DNA from: Capilliphycus salinus
GTDB lineage: Bacteria; Cyanobacteriota; Cyanobacteriia; Cyanobacteriales; Microcoleaceae
Reading direction: 5' to 3'
DNA length: 64,000 nucleotides
NCBI RefSeq assembly: GCF_047276495.1
Contig: NZ_CP178543.1
Coordinates: forward strand, 5,022,001-5,086,000
A program made the position numbers and the translations under genes. Below the pieces are notes generated by a model. That model worked only from the letters and a program-made list of their open reading frames with translations. It was not told the DNA's origin and searched no databases. Shown piece after piece: positions 53,601-63,344 of the stretch. Each line of letters opens with the position of its first letter. Positions within the stretch are counted from its first letter, which is position 1.

Positions 53601-53779
53601 AGTAAGTCCCCCTTTCTAAGGGGGATTTAGGGGGATCTTTTAAAACTCCCCCTTTTATCCCCCCTAGCCCCCCTTTGTAAGGGGGGAAAAGAGGGGAGAT
53701 TTAAGGGGATCTTTCCCCAGAGAAAGAAGAAAGAGGACTGTATAGTAAGTCCCCCTTTCTAAGGGGGATTTAGGGGGAT
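53601..53779. repeat. GGGGGATTTAGGGGGAT repeat block
   Basis: AGTAAGTCCCCCTTTCTAAG followed by GGGGATTTAGGGGGAT occurs twice (53601-53636 and 53744-53779), with further AGGGGGGAAAAG-type units between them. The stem CCCCCTTTCTAAGGGGG can fold as a terminator after Raf1. Confidence 0.75.
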
Positions 53780-53809
53780 TTAGGGGGATATAATTAGGAT
53801 AAAAATTAA

Positions 53810-54898
53810 TTAATCCTCAAATTGCATCAAATTCCAAATTTGACTTTCATCTAACACCTTTTTCGGACGCATAATTAAAATCAACTGTCCCAACAACGGC
53901 ACCTCTGTATCTTCCTCAAACCACTGCAATTCCAGTTGATTATCCCGTTCGACCAAAAAATAACGATCCGCTTCCCAATTCCGTTGTGAACGGTCAATAA
54001 CCACCAAAACCGGTTCAACTTTTCCCGGTAAAGGATTCGGTAAACTGTCGCTTTTTCCAATAATAACAACCGGATCTTCCGCATTCGTAATAACCTGCCA
54101 ACCCGGAAGCGGTATCCACGCCCCCTGACCGGAAAATTTAACCATCCCAAACGGTTTTTCTTCGTCGGTAATGGGAACCGCTTTTAAATCTTCTAAGGTT
54201 AATGGAAATTCGCCGACAACCGGAAGAATACGGGGTAAATCTTCATCCGATTCTAACCGATAAACCGGCAAACGCGGCGCCGGACGAGTGGAAACAACCG
54301 AAAAATCAGTTAATAGTTTTTCCACCTGTTCTCGGGCGCCGGAAGACTGAACAAATTTTAGCGCTTTAGCAATTAAACGCGATCGCTGTTGGAGATCGCT
54401 ATGCTGTCTGGCGGCTTTCCAACACTGGTAGGCGATCGCATCCCCCGGACTTTGGGTAAACCCCTCCGGTAAACTGCTAAGGCGAGACATATCTTTGATC
54501 GCCTTGGCGAGTTCTTTGGCTTCATCGGCGTCGATATTTTGCGATACGCTAAACTCTGCGGCTTCTATGCGTTGCGGTTGGGTGAGAATACGATACTCAT
54601 AGAGAATATCGCTTCCTTTTTGCAGAAAATGCGATCGCACTCCTTCCGAGGCGTCGCCCGTCACCAAAGAGTTGTACACTTGAGAAGCAACAATGACCTG
54701 ATTTTGTTGAACCGGTTCAAAGCCAGTTTCTTCAAACAGTTGTTGAGAATTGTAGCCCGATTTTTGTAGCGTCGCACAGGCCTGTCCCCATTCTACCCAA
54801 GTTCCTTGTTTGCGACGGAGTAATTGTAACAATTCTTCCAAATTCCCGCTTTCATTAGAGGGTTGTGGGTTTGGGTTGTTTTGCGGTGTTCCAGTCAT
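53810..54898 (-). CDS. raf1: Rubisco accumulation factor 1
   Basis: 362 residues from ATG 54898. The Raf1 alpha domain (about 15-190) has LQLLRRKQGTWVEWGQACAT, SGYNSQQLFEETGFEPVQQN and SEGVRSHFLQKGSDILYEYR; a flexible linker follows near 200; the beta domain (about 210-345) includes PVYRLESDEDLPRILPVVGE and FGMVKFSGQGAWIPLPGW. Raf1 dimers help assemble Rubisco large subunits into octamers in the cytoplasm. Normal length, apparently intact and monocistronic. Confidence 0.95.
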   Translation of the reverse strand: MTGTPQNNPNPQPSNESGNLEELLQLLRRKQGTWVEWGQACATLQKSGYNSQQLFEETGFEPVQQNQVIVASQVYNSLVTGDASEGVRSHFLQKGSDILYEYRILTQPQRIEAAEFSVSQNIDADEAKELAKAIKDMSRLSSLPEGFTQSPGDAIAYQCWKAARQHSDLQQRSRLIAKALKFVQSSGAREQVEKLLTDFSVVSTRPAPRLPVYRLESDEDLPRILPVVGEFPLTLEDLKAVPITDEEKPFGMVKFSGQGAWIPLPGWQVITNAEDPVVIIGKSDSLPNPLPGKVEPVLVVIDRSQRNWEADRYFLVERDNQLELQWFEEDTEVPLLGQLILIMRPKKVLDESQIWNLMQFED

Positions 54899-55146
54899 AA
54901 CGTTAAAATCCAATTTGAGTTTACCTTACCTGTCATTTGTGATTCAATATTCCAGTGGAAGGCAACGGGGTGATTGCAGTTGAGTTCAAATCCGGTCGGA
55001 TCGCTCCTACTTCACTCAGTTTAGCGGAAAAGGTTTAAGATTTTGCAGTTTTCTCGGTTGGAAATTGCTACCAATGTATTAAATGTTTTTTCTGCGGTTC
55101 GTCCAAAAATAGTTTAACTCAACCTCTTGATTCTTTTATTTTTATA

Positions 55147-55644
55147 ATGAATTCTAAAGTTTTACTCAAAGAAGTCTATAAAAAAGTTCCGATGTATCGC
55201 TTATTTAATCGTTTGTGGATTCATCCCCATCAGATTAAAGGATATGGCGTCAGCGATCTGGTCTGTGATTATCCGCAATGGGGACCAGGTGACGATTATC
55301 AAGTCTGGTTTGATGAAAAAATGACCGAGTTTCAAGTGAAAACTCAGTGGGTTGAAAATGGAGAGAATGGAGAGAATTCGACTCCGTTGGTGAGAGTGTT
55401 AATTTTACTTTGCGATCCGGTTGTGGAAATGAATTTTATGCGTTATGTTGATGTAGCGTTAGATTCGGGCGATCAATTTTTTGTACCGATGCGGTTGGCA
55501 ACAGAATCTTCGCTGAAAACTTTAGAACCCACAGAGGGGTTAGAAATTCACGTTCTCGCCGAAAAAACAAACAATAAAATTCTTTATCCCGATGAGATTT
55601 TAGCAGAAATTAATAACAGTCAATGGTCTATGATTTGGGAATAA
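55147..55644 (+). CDS. Hypothetical protein
   Basis: 165 residues, acidic, without signal peptide or membrane segment. Stretches such as MYRLFNRLWIHPHQIKGYGV and DLVCDYPQWGPGDDYQVWFD look globular. A short ENGENGEN repeat lies in the middle. I do not recognise a family; it is divergent from raf1 with about 250 bp between them. Confidence 0.7.
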   Translation: MNSKVLLKEVYKKVPMYRLFNRLWIHPHQIKGYGVSDLVCDYPQWGPGDDYQVWFDEKMTEFQVKTQWVENGENGENSTPLVRVLILLCDPVVEMNFMRYVDVALDSGDQFFVPMRLATESSLKTLEPTEGLEIHVLAEKTNNKILYPDEILAEINNSQWSMIWE

Positions 55645-56256
55645 TTTTTCTTGAAAATTAGGATTGAGAACACAAAAGAGCGATCGCCAAAAATCGGCTT
55701 TGATCGGACAAGCTTTTCAAAAATTTCCGATCTACATTGACTTCCTCTGATTGATAGGGAGGTGGTGAGTCCACCCCCGTGCGCGGGAACAAGCGCGTTG
55801 AGGGGAGTGGCTATCCCGTTGGGGGAGGACCGGAGGTGGGGAGAAAGATGTGTAGCATCGGTGCTTCCGTATTTGATATTACCTAAAAAACGTCAAACTT
55901 TAACGAAAAAAATGATATCTTTCATCTGGATCGCCGTGTTAACCTGTCTAGGTATCAAAGAGTCAAAGAAAAGAACTACTCGGTCGCAGAGGTAGTTTTG
56001 ACTGGTTTAAAACTTTGACAGAGGTAGACTTTATTGCGATAAATAGTCTGATTATTTCTGGTGGGAACCGACTTTTTAACTCGGGTTGCTAAGTGTGACT
56101 TCAAAGTTTTCATTGTTACCGATTCGTAGCTTTGTCTTTATTTAATACCAAGCTCTCAGAGAACGAGTAAGTCGTCAGTCGTTCAACGGCCGTCGGTCAA
56201 CCTTTTTTGTCTTCTTCCGATGTGTTTCAACCTGCAAATACTCATTCCACAGAAAA
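55645..56256 (+). promoter_or_regulatory. Long leader of the first scyD-like gene
   Basis: About 610 bp without a credible gene. A GC-rich block at about 55751-55860 is followed from about 55885 to the start codon by sequence clearly related to 58250-58620 upstream of the paralogous gene. Shared stretches include CTTTAACGAAAAAAATGA, TAGTTT-GACTGGTTTA, TTATTGC-ATAAATAGTCTGA and CTTCAAAGT. Conservation of non-coding DNA this long implies a promoter plus structured 5' UTR or simply a recent duplication. Confidence 0.6.
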
Positions 56257-57675
56257 ATGAAACTCAAGCAAGTTGGTTATTCGCTTCTGACTTTGGGTGC
56301 CCTGTTCGCTTCCCCCATGTCCGCTGAAGCCGCAAGTTTCACCACAGTAGCCAGCGGGCTGAACAATCCCAGCGGAATCACTTTTGGTCCCGACGGCAGT
56401 CTCTATGTCGGAGAAACGGGTACGGGTGGCGATGGCAACTGTCAGCCCTCTCCGAGCGCCCCCGAATCATTGATTTGTGCAGGCCAAACCGGATCGGTCA
56501 CGAAAGTCGATTTGGCTAGCGGTACTCAAACAAGAGTGGTCAGCAACTTTGACTCTCTGGCAATTCAGCCGAGTCTGGAGCAGGGCGCAGGCCCGCAGGA
56601 GATCGCCTTTGACTCCGAAGGCAATGCTTACCTCCTGAGCGGCTACGCCGGATATCCCGCCAACCGGGACCTGGAGATTTTTGAGCTAGCTCAAGATGTT
56701 GAGCCTGATTTACCCCCCGGTCAAGTGGTGTTTGCGCCCCCCAAAGAAAATCCCAGCGAGTTATTGAATGTACCCGACCTGGGGAAACTGTTCAAAATAG
56801 ATTTGGCTACTCAAGAACTCACGGAACTGTTTGACTTTGCCAAACACGAACTGTTAAACAACGTTGACGGTGGCGACTACATTACCAACCCCTTTACGAT
56901 CGCCATTCAAGATGATTCGGCTTTTGTTGCCGATGCGGGCGCCAACGTCATCTACAATATCGGCTTGGATGGCGAATTTATTAACGCTTTTGCGGCTCCG
57001 ACTCAACTGGTTGAGAACGTAGAATTTCCCGAGGTTTCTCCTTTCGGGCCGCCCGAAAATTCCGGTGAAATCCCCATTCTCGGTGGCGACCCGAGCCAAC
57101 TACCGAACGAAGGCGAAGAACCCGAAATGCCCTTCCCCGTATTTCCCGATAGCCCGTATGAGTTGCAATCGGTACCGACGGGAATCACCACAGGCCCCGA
57201 CGGTGCGGTTTATTACGCGGAACTAACGGGCTATCCCTTTCCCGAAGGCGAAGCGCGAGTTCTCCGCATTAACCCCGAAACCGGAGAACCCGAAGTTTTC
57301 GCAGACGGTTTTACCCAAATTACGGACATCGCCTTCGATCCAGATGGCAACCTGTTGGTGCTGCAATTTGCCGATGAAGCCCAGTGGAAAAACAGCGTCA
57401 ATGGTAGCTTAAAAGATTTGCCCGGTTCCGTCATCAAAGTCACCCCCGACGGTAAACGGACAACCATCGCCTCTGAAGGGATCTTCTCCGCAGCAGGCAT
57501 CCAAGTCGGCCCCGACGGGGGGATTTACGTTTCCAACAACGCGATCGGTACCAACGGTTCCGTGATCCGGTTCGACAATACTAAGTCCGTACCCGAACCC
57601 GGTAGCATCTTGGGTCTGCTGTTCTTTGGCGGCGCCACCATTATGGGTCTCAAGGGTAAGCGAAACATTGTGTAG
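56257..57675 (+). CDS. ScyD/ScyE-family exported beta-propeller with PEP-CTERM anchor, paralogue 1
   Basis: 472 residues. A Sec signal peptide ends at AEA (residue about 26). The body carries the ScyD/ScyE-type propeller repeats: TTVASGLNNPSGITFGPDGS, LYVGETGTGGDGNCQPSPSA, GPQEIAFDSEGNAYLLSGYA and GADGAVYYAEL-like blades. A Pro/Glu-rich loop (GGDPSQLPNEGEEPEMP) interrupts the middle. The last 30 residues are a PEP-CTERM signal: VPEPGS, a hydrophobic helix and KGKR. Such proteins are sorted by exosortase to the envelope or sheath. ScyD and ScyE belong to the scytonemin cluster of Nostoc and their roles are not settled. Terminator at 57715-57756. Confidence 0.9.
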   Translation: MKLKQVGYSLLTLGALFASPMSAEAASFTTVASGLNNPSGITFGPDGSLYVGETGTGGDGNCQPSPSAPESLICAGQTGSVTKVDLASGTQTRVVSNFDSLAIQPSLEQGAGPQEIAFDSEGNAYLLSGYAGYPANRDLEIFELAQDVEPDLPPGQVVFAPPKENPSELLNVPDLGKLFKIDLATQELTELFDFAKHELLNNVDGGDYITNPFTIAIQDDSAFVADAGANVIYNIGLDGEFINAFAAPTQLVENVEFPEVSPFGPPENSGEIPILGGDPSQLPNEGEEPEMPFPVFPDSPYELQSVPTGITTGPDGAVYYAELTGYPFPEGEARVLRINPETGEPEVFADGFTQITDIAFDPDGNLLVLQFADEAQWKNSVNGSLKDLPGSVIKVTPDGKRTTIASEGIFSAAGIQVGPDGGIYVSNNAIGTNGSVIRFDNTKSVPEPGSILGLLFFGGATIMGLKGKRNIV

Positions 57676-57714
57676 CTTATTTGTGTAGCTCATTGGGGAA
57701 AGCTAGCAATTCAT

Positions 57715-57756
57715 AGATCTAGATCTCCTCAAGAGATTTAGATCTAGGCTATTTTT
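57715..57756 (+). terminator. Intrinsic terminator after paralogue 1
   Basis: 13-bp stem AGATCTAGATCTC / GAGATTTAGATCT (one G-T pair, 5-base loop; 57715-57745), then AGGCTATTTTT. Confidence 0.8.
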
Positions 57757-58620
57757 ACTTTTTTTGGCTAAATTTACCCGGTTTAAAAATCAAAAAAGGC
57801 TTGCATAAAGTGGATTTAAGCTATTTTTTCCCTTTTCCAGGAGTACATCTTTCTAAGTAATTCTTTCAACGGAGGATTTTACGGTTGCCTGTTGTCTCTC
57901 TTACAAACTTGCGTCTCAACGGAAACCGCGCCCGTCGCGCCGATCGGTGAATTTCCCCGATCGCCTTTTGCTATCACTACTGTGCAGACAAAGGAACGGC
58001 GCGAAGTGGGGTAAGAGCGCGTTTCCCGCAGGCAGCACCCCCTCAGCAGGGAACAGTAAGGCATTGAGCAATCTTTACCGTTTTTTACACAGCTTGGTTT
58101 ATTTATGTCTTAATACTTAGATTTTTCTCTACCCTTGTGGGGATGACGGATTATAATTTATAATATAAAATATCGCTTCTTTAAGCAACGCTACTCGGTA
58201 ATTACACGCAACACAAATTTTAATTACACTTCAGTAGTTTTGCGTAAAAAAAGTCAAATCTTTACGAAAAAAATGACATCTTTTCATCCGGATGATTGTG
58301 TTAGCTTATCTATCAGTCATCTGGGTGTCACAGAAGAAAACGAAGTCGGAAAGGTAGTTTCGACTGGTTTACAGGTTTAACAGAGACAGACGTTATTGCA
58401 ATAAATAGTCTGAAAGACTGATGGTGGAGATCGACAAAAGTCACTCGGCCAGCTAAGTATGGCTTCAAAGTATTAATTCTGATTGATTCATACTTTTTTA
58501 TCTGTTTCGCGCCAAGCCCTAAGGGACTGGTAAATCGTCAGTTGCTTACGAACCGAAAACCGATTTTTTTAAGTTTTCTTCTGATGCGTTACAAGTTACG
58601 ACTATTGATTTCAGGGAACA
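57757..58620 (+). promoter_or_regulatory. Long leader of the second scyD-like gene
   Basis: About 860 bp without a gene. A GC-rich block (about 57890-58050, CGCGCCCGTCGCGC and GCGCGTTTCCCGC) is followed from about 58250 by sequence related to the leader of paralogue 1. The duplicated unit therefore covers roughly 370 bp of upstream DNA together with the gene. Confidence 0.6.
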
Positions 58621-60036
58621 ATGAAACTTAAGCAAATTGGTTATTCACTATTGACTATCGCCGCCGGACTCGGTGCGGCAATGCCTGCGGAGGCAGCAAC
58701 TTTTACAACAGTAGCGAGCGGACTGAATAATCCCAGTGGGATTACCTTCGGCTCCGATGGCACCCTGTATGTTGGCGAAACCGGTACCGGCGGAGACGGA
58801 AACTGTCAGCCCTCTCCCAGTGCCGCTTTCGCAGAAATTTGTGCGGGCAACACCGGATCGATCACCAAAGTCGATCTCGCCACCGGCACTCAGACCAGAA
58901 TCTTCAACGGCTTTGACTCCCTGGCACTTCAGCCGACTCTAGAACAAGGTGCAGGCCCCCAAGAAATTGCCTTTGACTTCTTGGGAAACGCTTACCTGGT
59001 CACGGGTTACGCCGGATATCCGGGCAACCGGGATGCAGAGATCTTTGAAGTCGCCCAAGGCGCCGAACTCCCCCCGGAACAGAATTTAATTGCGCCCCCG
59101 GCCGAAGATGCCAGCGAGTTATTAAATACACCCGACCTGGGCAAACTGTTCAAAATAGATTTGGCAACCGAAGAAGTCACCGAACTGTATGACTTTGCCC
59201 TCTACGAACAGTTAAACAACCTCGACGGTGGCGACTACATCAGCAACCCGTTTGCGATCGCCATTCAGGATGATTCGGCTTTTGTGGTTGATGCCGGTGC
59301 CAACGTTATTTACAATATCGGCTTGGATGGCGAATTTATTAACGCCTTTGCATCCCCGACCCAACTGGTTGATAACGTAGAATTCCCCGATGCTTCTCCT
59401 TTCGAGCCGCCTCAAAATGGAGGTCAAGAAGACCCCGTTCTCGGTGGCGACCCGAGCCAACTACCGAACGAAGGCGAAGAACCGGAAATGCCCTCCTTTG
59501 AAATTCCAGAAGGCCCGTTAGATTTACAATCCGTACCGACCGGAATCACCAAAGGCCCCGACGGCGCCGTCTATTACGGTGAACTGACCGGCTATCCCTA
59601 CCCCGAAGGAGAAGCGCGAGTCTTCCGCATCAACCCCGAAACCGGAGAACCCGAAGTTTTCGCAGACGGTTTCACCCAAATTACAGATATCGCCTTCGAT
59701 AAAGAAGGCAACCTGTTAGTGTTGCAATTTGCCGACGAAGCCCAGTGGAAAAACAGCGTCGAAGGCAGCTTAAAAGATCTGCCCGGTTCCGTCATCAAAG
59801 TCACCCCCGACGGTCAACGCACAACCATCGCCTCTGAAGGAATCTTCTCGGCAACAGGCATCCAAGTCAGCCCCGACGGTGGGATCTACGTTGCCAATAA
59901 CGGTATCGGTACCAACGGTTCGATTATCAAGCTCGACGATCCAAAATCTGTACCGGAACCCGGTACAATTTTCGCCCTGTTAGCCTTTGGCGGCGCCAGC
60001 CTTTTCGGTCTAAAAGGTAAGCGAGACAGAGTTTAG
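58621..60036 (+). CDS. ScyD/ScyE-family exported beta-propeller with PEP-CTERM anchor, paralogue 2
   Basis: 471 residues, aligning almost gap-free with the protein at 56257: same signal peptide pattern (MKLKQIGYSLL ... AEA), same GETGTGGDGNCQPSPSA, GGDPSQLPNEGEEPEMP and GFTQITDIAFD segments, and the PEP-CTERM end VPEPGTIFALLAFGGASLFG with GKRDRV. The two clearly arose by tandem duplication including the leader. Differences concentrate in the Pro/Glu loop and in blades 2-3, suggesting divergence of partners. It is followed after 86 bp by a third relative in the same direction. Confidence 0.9.
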   Translation: MKLKQIGYSLLTIAAGLGAAMPAEAATFTTVASGLNNPSGITFGSDGTLYVGETGTGGDGNCQPSPSAAFAEICAGNTGSITKVDLATGTQTRIFNGFDSLALQPTLEQGAGPQEIAFDFLGNAYLVTGYAGYPGNRDAEIFEVAQGAELPPEQNLIAPPAEDASELLNTPDLGKLFKIDLATEEVTELYDFALYEQLNNLDGGDYISNPFAIAIQDDSAFVVDAGANVIYNIGLDGEFINAFASPTQLVDNVEFPDASPFEPPQNGGQEDPVLGGDPSQLPNEGEEPEMPSFEIPEGPLDLQSVPTGITKGPDGAVYYGELTGYPYPEGEARVFRINPETGEPEVFADGFTQITDIAFDKEGNLLVLQFADEAQWKNSVEGSLKDLPGSVIKVTPDGQRTTIASEGIFSATGIQVSPDGGIYVANNGIGTNGSIIKLDDPKSVPEPGTIFALLAFGGASLFGLKGKRDRV

Positions 60037-60122
60037 GTGAACGCAAAAAGTAGGGGTGTATCGCCATCACTTACGCCCCCTACAACCAACCTCAACCCCC
60101 GAAAGTCTCGATCAATTTAGAA

Positions 60123-61481
60123 ATGAACATCTTTCACTCGGTTAGCTCCTTCACACTCACCTGTTTATTGCTTTCAGTCGCCAATCCGTCACTCGCCGCA
60201 ACATTTACTCGGTTTGCCACAGGCCTCAACAACGCTCGCGGACTCACTTTCGGCCCCGATGGTGAACTCTACGTTGCGATCGCCGGAACGGGTGGCGGCC
60301 CGACCTCACCCAATTCTATCCCCTCGCCAAACGTACCCGGTCTTGACCTGTATTTGGGCAACACGGGGGCGATCAGTAAAGTTTCCGCAGATGGGACCGT
60401 CACCCCCGTAGTCACCGGCTTGAGTTCCCTGGCTTTGGCAGATGGTAGCAACGCCGTCGGGCCTCAAGATATCGCCTTTGATGCCAGCGGAACGCCCTAT
60501 ATTCTTTATGGATCGGTGGCTGATCCGGCTCAACGCGATCGCACTCTCAACGCCCTGGCGGGTAGTCCTTACTCGGAAAACGATGTTTTGGGGACATCGG
60601 AGTTGGGCAGTCTCTACCAAGCTAATTTTCAAACCGGTCAACTGACTCAACTGGCTGACCTGGCTCGGTACGAACTGCAAAACAACCCCACCGGGGGCGA
60701 TATTGACAGCAACCCCAACAGCCTCGCGATCGACGGCGATACCATCTACATTACTGACTCGGGCGCTAATAATTTGTTTGCCTACAGTCGGAGAGAAAAC
60801 CAGCTTCAACTCAACACCACCTTTGACCCGGAAATTGTTGCTCTCGACAGCCTCAAGTTTCCACAGGGGTTGGGGCCGCCCCCAGCCGCGCCTAACGATC
60901 CCACTCAGGCACCGGAAACGGAAGACCCCCTCTTTCCCCTGCAATATGTCCCCACCGGCGTGGCGGTCGGTGCCGATGGCAATTTGTATGTTGCCGAGTT
61001 TGGAGGGTTTCCTTTTCCTGACGGGAGATCGGAAATTACTCAAATTGATGGGAATGGTCAACAAACAACATTTGCTGACGGTCTGATTCAGCTTACTGAT
61101 ATTGCTTTTGCTCCCAGTGGTAAGGCTTACGCGACTGTTTTGGCAACTGAATCTTTGGCACTGGGCGGCGATCGCGGAAAAGTTGTGGAGATCGGTACTG
61201 ATGGGAAAGTTACCACTATTTTAGATGGCAACCAGGTAGACGGGGTTGAGTTGTTAGTAAACTTAACCGTTGCGACGGACGGTCTAGTTTATGTTGCCGG
61301 TCGGGGTAATGGCCCGGAATCAACCATTTTCCAAATTGATCCAGACGGTGATGCTGTTGATATTCCTGAACCCAATTCGGCCTCTGGCGTTTTAATTTTG
61401 GGTCTTTTGGGAGGGGTTTCTTTTGGGGTCAAGAGCGCTCGAAAACGACTTTTAGAGAGGGGAGAAGGCATTTCTCTATAG
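60123..61481 (+). CDS. Third ScyD/ScyE-type propeller protein, diverged
   Basis: 452 residues. Signal peptide to about residue 27 (SLAA). Blades are recognisable but diverged: FTRFATGLNNARGLTFGPDG, VGPQDIAFDASGTPYILYGS, YVPTGVAVGADGNLYVAEFG. The C-terminus carries a PEP-CTERM-like tail, IPEPNSASGVLILGLLGGVS, then KSARKR, with ten extra residues after the basic stop signal. Start ATG after CAATTTAGAA. It is likely cotranscribed with the preceding paralogue (86 bp gap) and the following NHL gene (42 bp gap). Confidence 0.87.
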   Translation: MNIFHSVSSFTLTCLLLSVANPSLAATFTRFATGLNNARGLTFGPDGELYVAIAGTGGGPTSPNSIPSPNVPGLDLYLGNTGAISKVSADGTVTPVVTGLSSLALADGSNAVGPQDIAFDASGTPYILYGSVADPAQRDRTLNALAGSPYSENDVLGTSELGSLYQANFQTGQLTQLADLARYELQNNPTGGDIDSNPNSLAIDGDTIYITDSGANNLFAYSRRENQLQLNTTFDPEIVALDSLKFPQGLGPPPAAPNDPTQAPETEDPLFPLQYVPTGVAVGADGNLYVAEFGGFPFPDGRSEITQIDGNGQQTTFADGLIQLTDIAFAPSGKAYATVLATESLALGGDRGKVVEIGTDGKVTTILDGNQVDGVELLVNLTVATDGLVYVAGRGNGPESTIFQIDPDGDAVDIPEPNSASGVLILGLLGGVSFGVKSARKRLLERGEGISL

Positions 61482-61523
61482 GGATAAATCAGCCAAGTTC
61501 ATTGTCAATTTAACCTGAGGATT

Positions 61524-62711
61524 ATGATGAAAGTTAAAAAATTATCAGTCGGTGCAAACCTAACGTCTTTACTTGCCGGATCGTTGCTTTCTTTGGGTGC
61601 GATCGCCAGCGAAGCTAAAGCCGTTACTCTCGAATTTGATAGCCAAATTGGTGAACCCGGTTTTGCTCCCGGTCAGTTATTTGTGCCTCAAGGTGTCTCC
61701 GTTCAAGATAGCACCGGCAATATTTATGTCGGTAACGGTCGCGGACGCAACCCCGACGGGAGTACAAATTTTGAAGTGGGTAACGAGGTTTCTATCTTTA
61801 CTCCCGAGGGTGAATATATTGGTGGGGTCGGATCGGGCGGTACCGGCCCGGGCGAGTTTGACGAACCCGGAGCGTTGGAGTTTAGCCCGAAAACGGGTAA
61901 TCTCTACGTGGGCGATGTTTTTAACCTTCGGGTTAATGTTTACGATCCCGAGGGAAACTATATCGAAACCCTCGCCGAAGGCGAATTTGGCGGACTGATC
62001 GAAGGTCGGGCTTTCTTCGGGCCTTCTGGGATTACTTTTGATGCCGAGAATAACGTTTATGTTGGCGACTTCAGTAACGATCGCATTCTGAAAATTAACG
62101 AAGCCGGCGAAATTATTGACACTATCGGTACTCCCGGAACTGAACCCGGACAGTTTCAAGGCCCTGCGGGGATTCGGATTTCTCCGGTTAGCGGTAATAT
62201 TTATGTTGCCGACCAGTTTAACAACCGTATTCAGGTGTTAGATCCTGAGGGGAATCCGCTTTTGGTCTTTGGTACCGAAGGTACCGAACCCGGTCAGTTC
62301 TTGCAGCCCATTGGCTTAGAAGTGGACGAGCAAGAAAATATTTACGTTGCTGATTCTATTAACAGTCGGGTTCAGGTTTTTGACAAAGAAGGTAATTTGT
62401 TAACGGTTTATGGCGAACCCGCCCGCAACGCCGACGGTGAGATTATCCCCCCGCCCGCCCCTGACGGTTCCAGCGGACCTTTCGGACCCGAACTCGACCT
62501 GCGACCGGGTGCGTTTAACTGGACCGGCGGCACCGGAATTGAGGGTGACAAACTCTATGTGGGAGACTTCTTCCAAGGTCGCATTCAGGTACTTGATATT
62601 GATTATCACGATGATATGGCAAAAGTACCCGAACCCACTTCCGCTTTAGCTTTGGCCGGGGCGGGTTTGATCGCCGCCAAGCTTCTCAAAAAGCGTAAAA
62701 TGACCCGCTAA
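61524..62711 (+). CDS. NHL-repeat (ScyF-like) exported protein with PEP-CTERM anchor
   Basis: 395 residues. A signal peptide (to about 33, EAKA) precedes about six NHL repeats, with the pattern GxFxxPxGIxxDxxxNIYVADxxNxRIQVxDPEG, for example SGNIYVADQFNNRIQVLDPE and NIYVADSINSRVQVFDKEGN. A loop PPPAPDGSSGPFGPE precedes the last blade. PEP-CTERM at the end: VPEPTSALALAGAGLIAAKL then KKRKMTR. ScyF of the Nostoc scytonemin cluster is also an NHL-repeat protein, which supports a scyD-scyE-scyF-like order here. ATGATG start after GAGGATT. Confidence 0.88.
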   Translation: MMKVKKLSVGANLTSLLAGSLLSLGAIASEAKAVTLEFDSQIGEPGFAPGQLFVPQGVSVQDSTGNIYVGNGRGRNPDGSTNFEVGNEVSIFTPEGEYIGGVGSGGTGPGEFDEPGALEFSPKTGNLYVGDVFNLRVNVYDPEGNYIETLAEGEFGGLIEGRAFFGPSGITFDAENNVYVGDFSNDRILKINEAGEIIDTIGTPGTEPGQFQGPAGIRISPVSGNIYVADQFNNRIQVLDPEGNPLLVFGTEGTEPGQFLQPIGLEVDEQENIYVADSINSRVQVFDKEGNLLTVYGEPARNADGEIIPPPAPDGSSGPFGPELDLRPGAFNWTGGTGIEGDKLYVGDFFQGRIQVLDIDYHDDMAKVPEPTSALALAGAGLIAAKLLKKRKMTR

Positions 62712-63344
62712 TTGTTCTGTTGATGCAGAAGTGCTTGACACATACAATCGGTTAAGATACGTCGTCACAGCACTTCTGTCTGAACGTTAAGCCACAAGCC
62801 GAAAGCCAACAGTTCAGCGGCTCCCGCATGGTCCGTGATTAATTTGTTGTTAAAATTAAAGTGGGTTTATCATGGGGTGAGACTGGATAGAATCTCTATC
62901 TAGTATCAAAAAACACTGCTTAATTTTAGATGAAGTCTGGGAAAGCATCAGCCCACTGCCAAGACCTTAAAACAAGGCGGGGTATAACAGTTAAAATCTT
63001 GAAGATTTGAAGAATAGCCGAAAAGGATTATCGGGCTTAAATTTTCCCTAGAAGTTATCGTCAATTCCTCTAGAAAAGCAGTATTTTCTAAAGCATAAAC
63101 CTTCCCACCTATCTTTGGAACGGATATTTTTAACGGAAATAGAATTTCTGTTCAATCAAACCGTTAAATCGGCTAAAAACTCTTGAAAAGACGGTTTAAC
63201 CTTTCGACAGATTGACGCCCGCGAATGTCATCCCTTAAACTGTGAATAATTTACAATTAAACATTTTTCTGAACGTCAATCAAGCTGCTAAATCGGATAA
63301 CGATCAAGGTAAAATAGTTGAATACAATAGATAAAAAAGGCGAA
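62712..63344 (+). other. Intergenic region before eboA
   Basis: About 630 bp with no gene. Inverted repeat CAGAAGTGCT (62726-62735) / AGCACTTCTG (62769-62778) spans 33 bases, starts 14 bp after the NHL gene stop and may end that transcript. The remainder is AT-rich and should contain the eboA promoter. Confidence 0.45.

Noticed and set aside
54980..55005. GTTCAAATCC resembling a tRNA T-loop
   Set aside because: Flanking bases cannot form the T-stem or acceptor stem, and no other arms are present.
55762..55995. 77-codon plus-strand frame before the first scyD-like gene
   Set aside because: The related leader of the second paralogue does not keep the frame, so the conservation is not protein-level.
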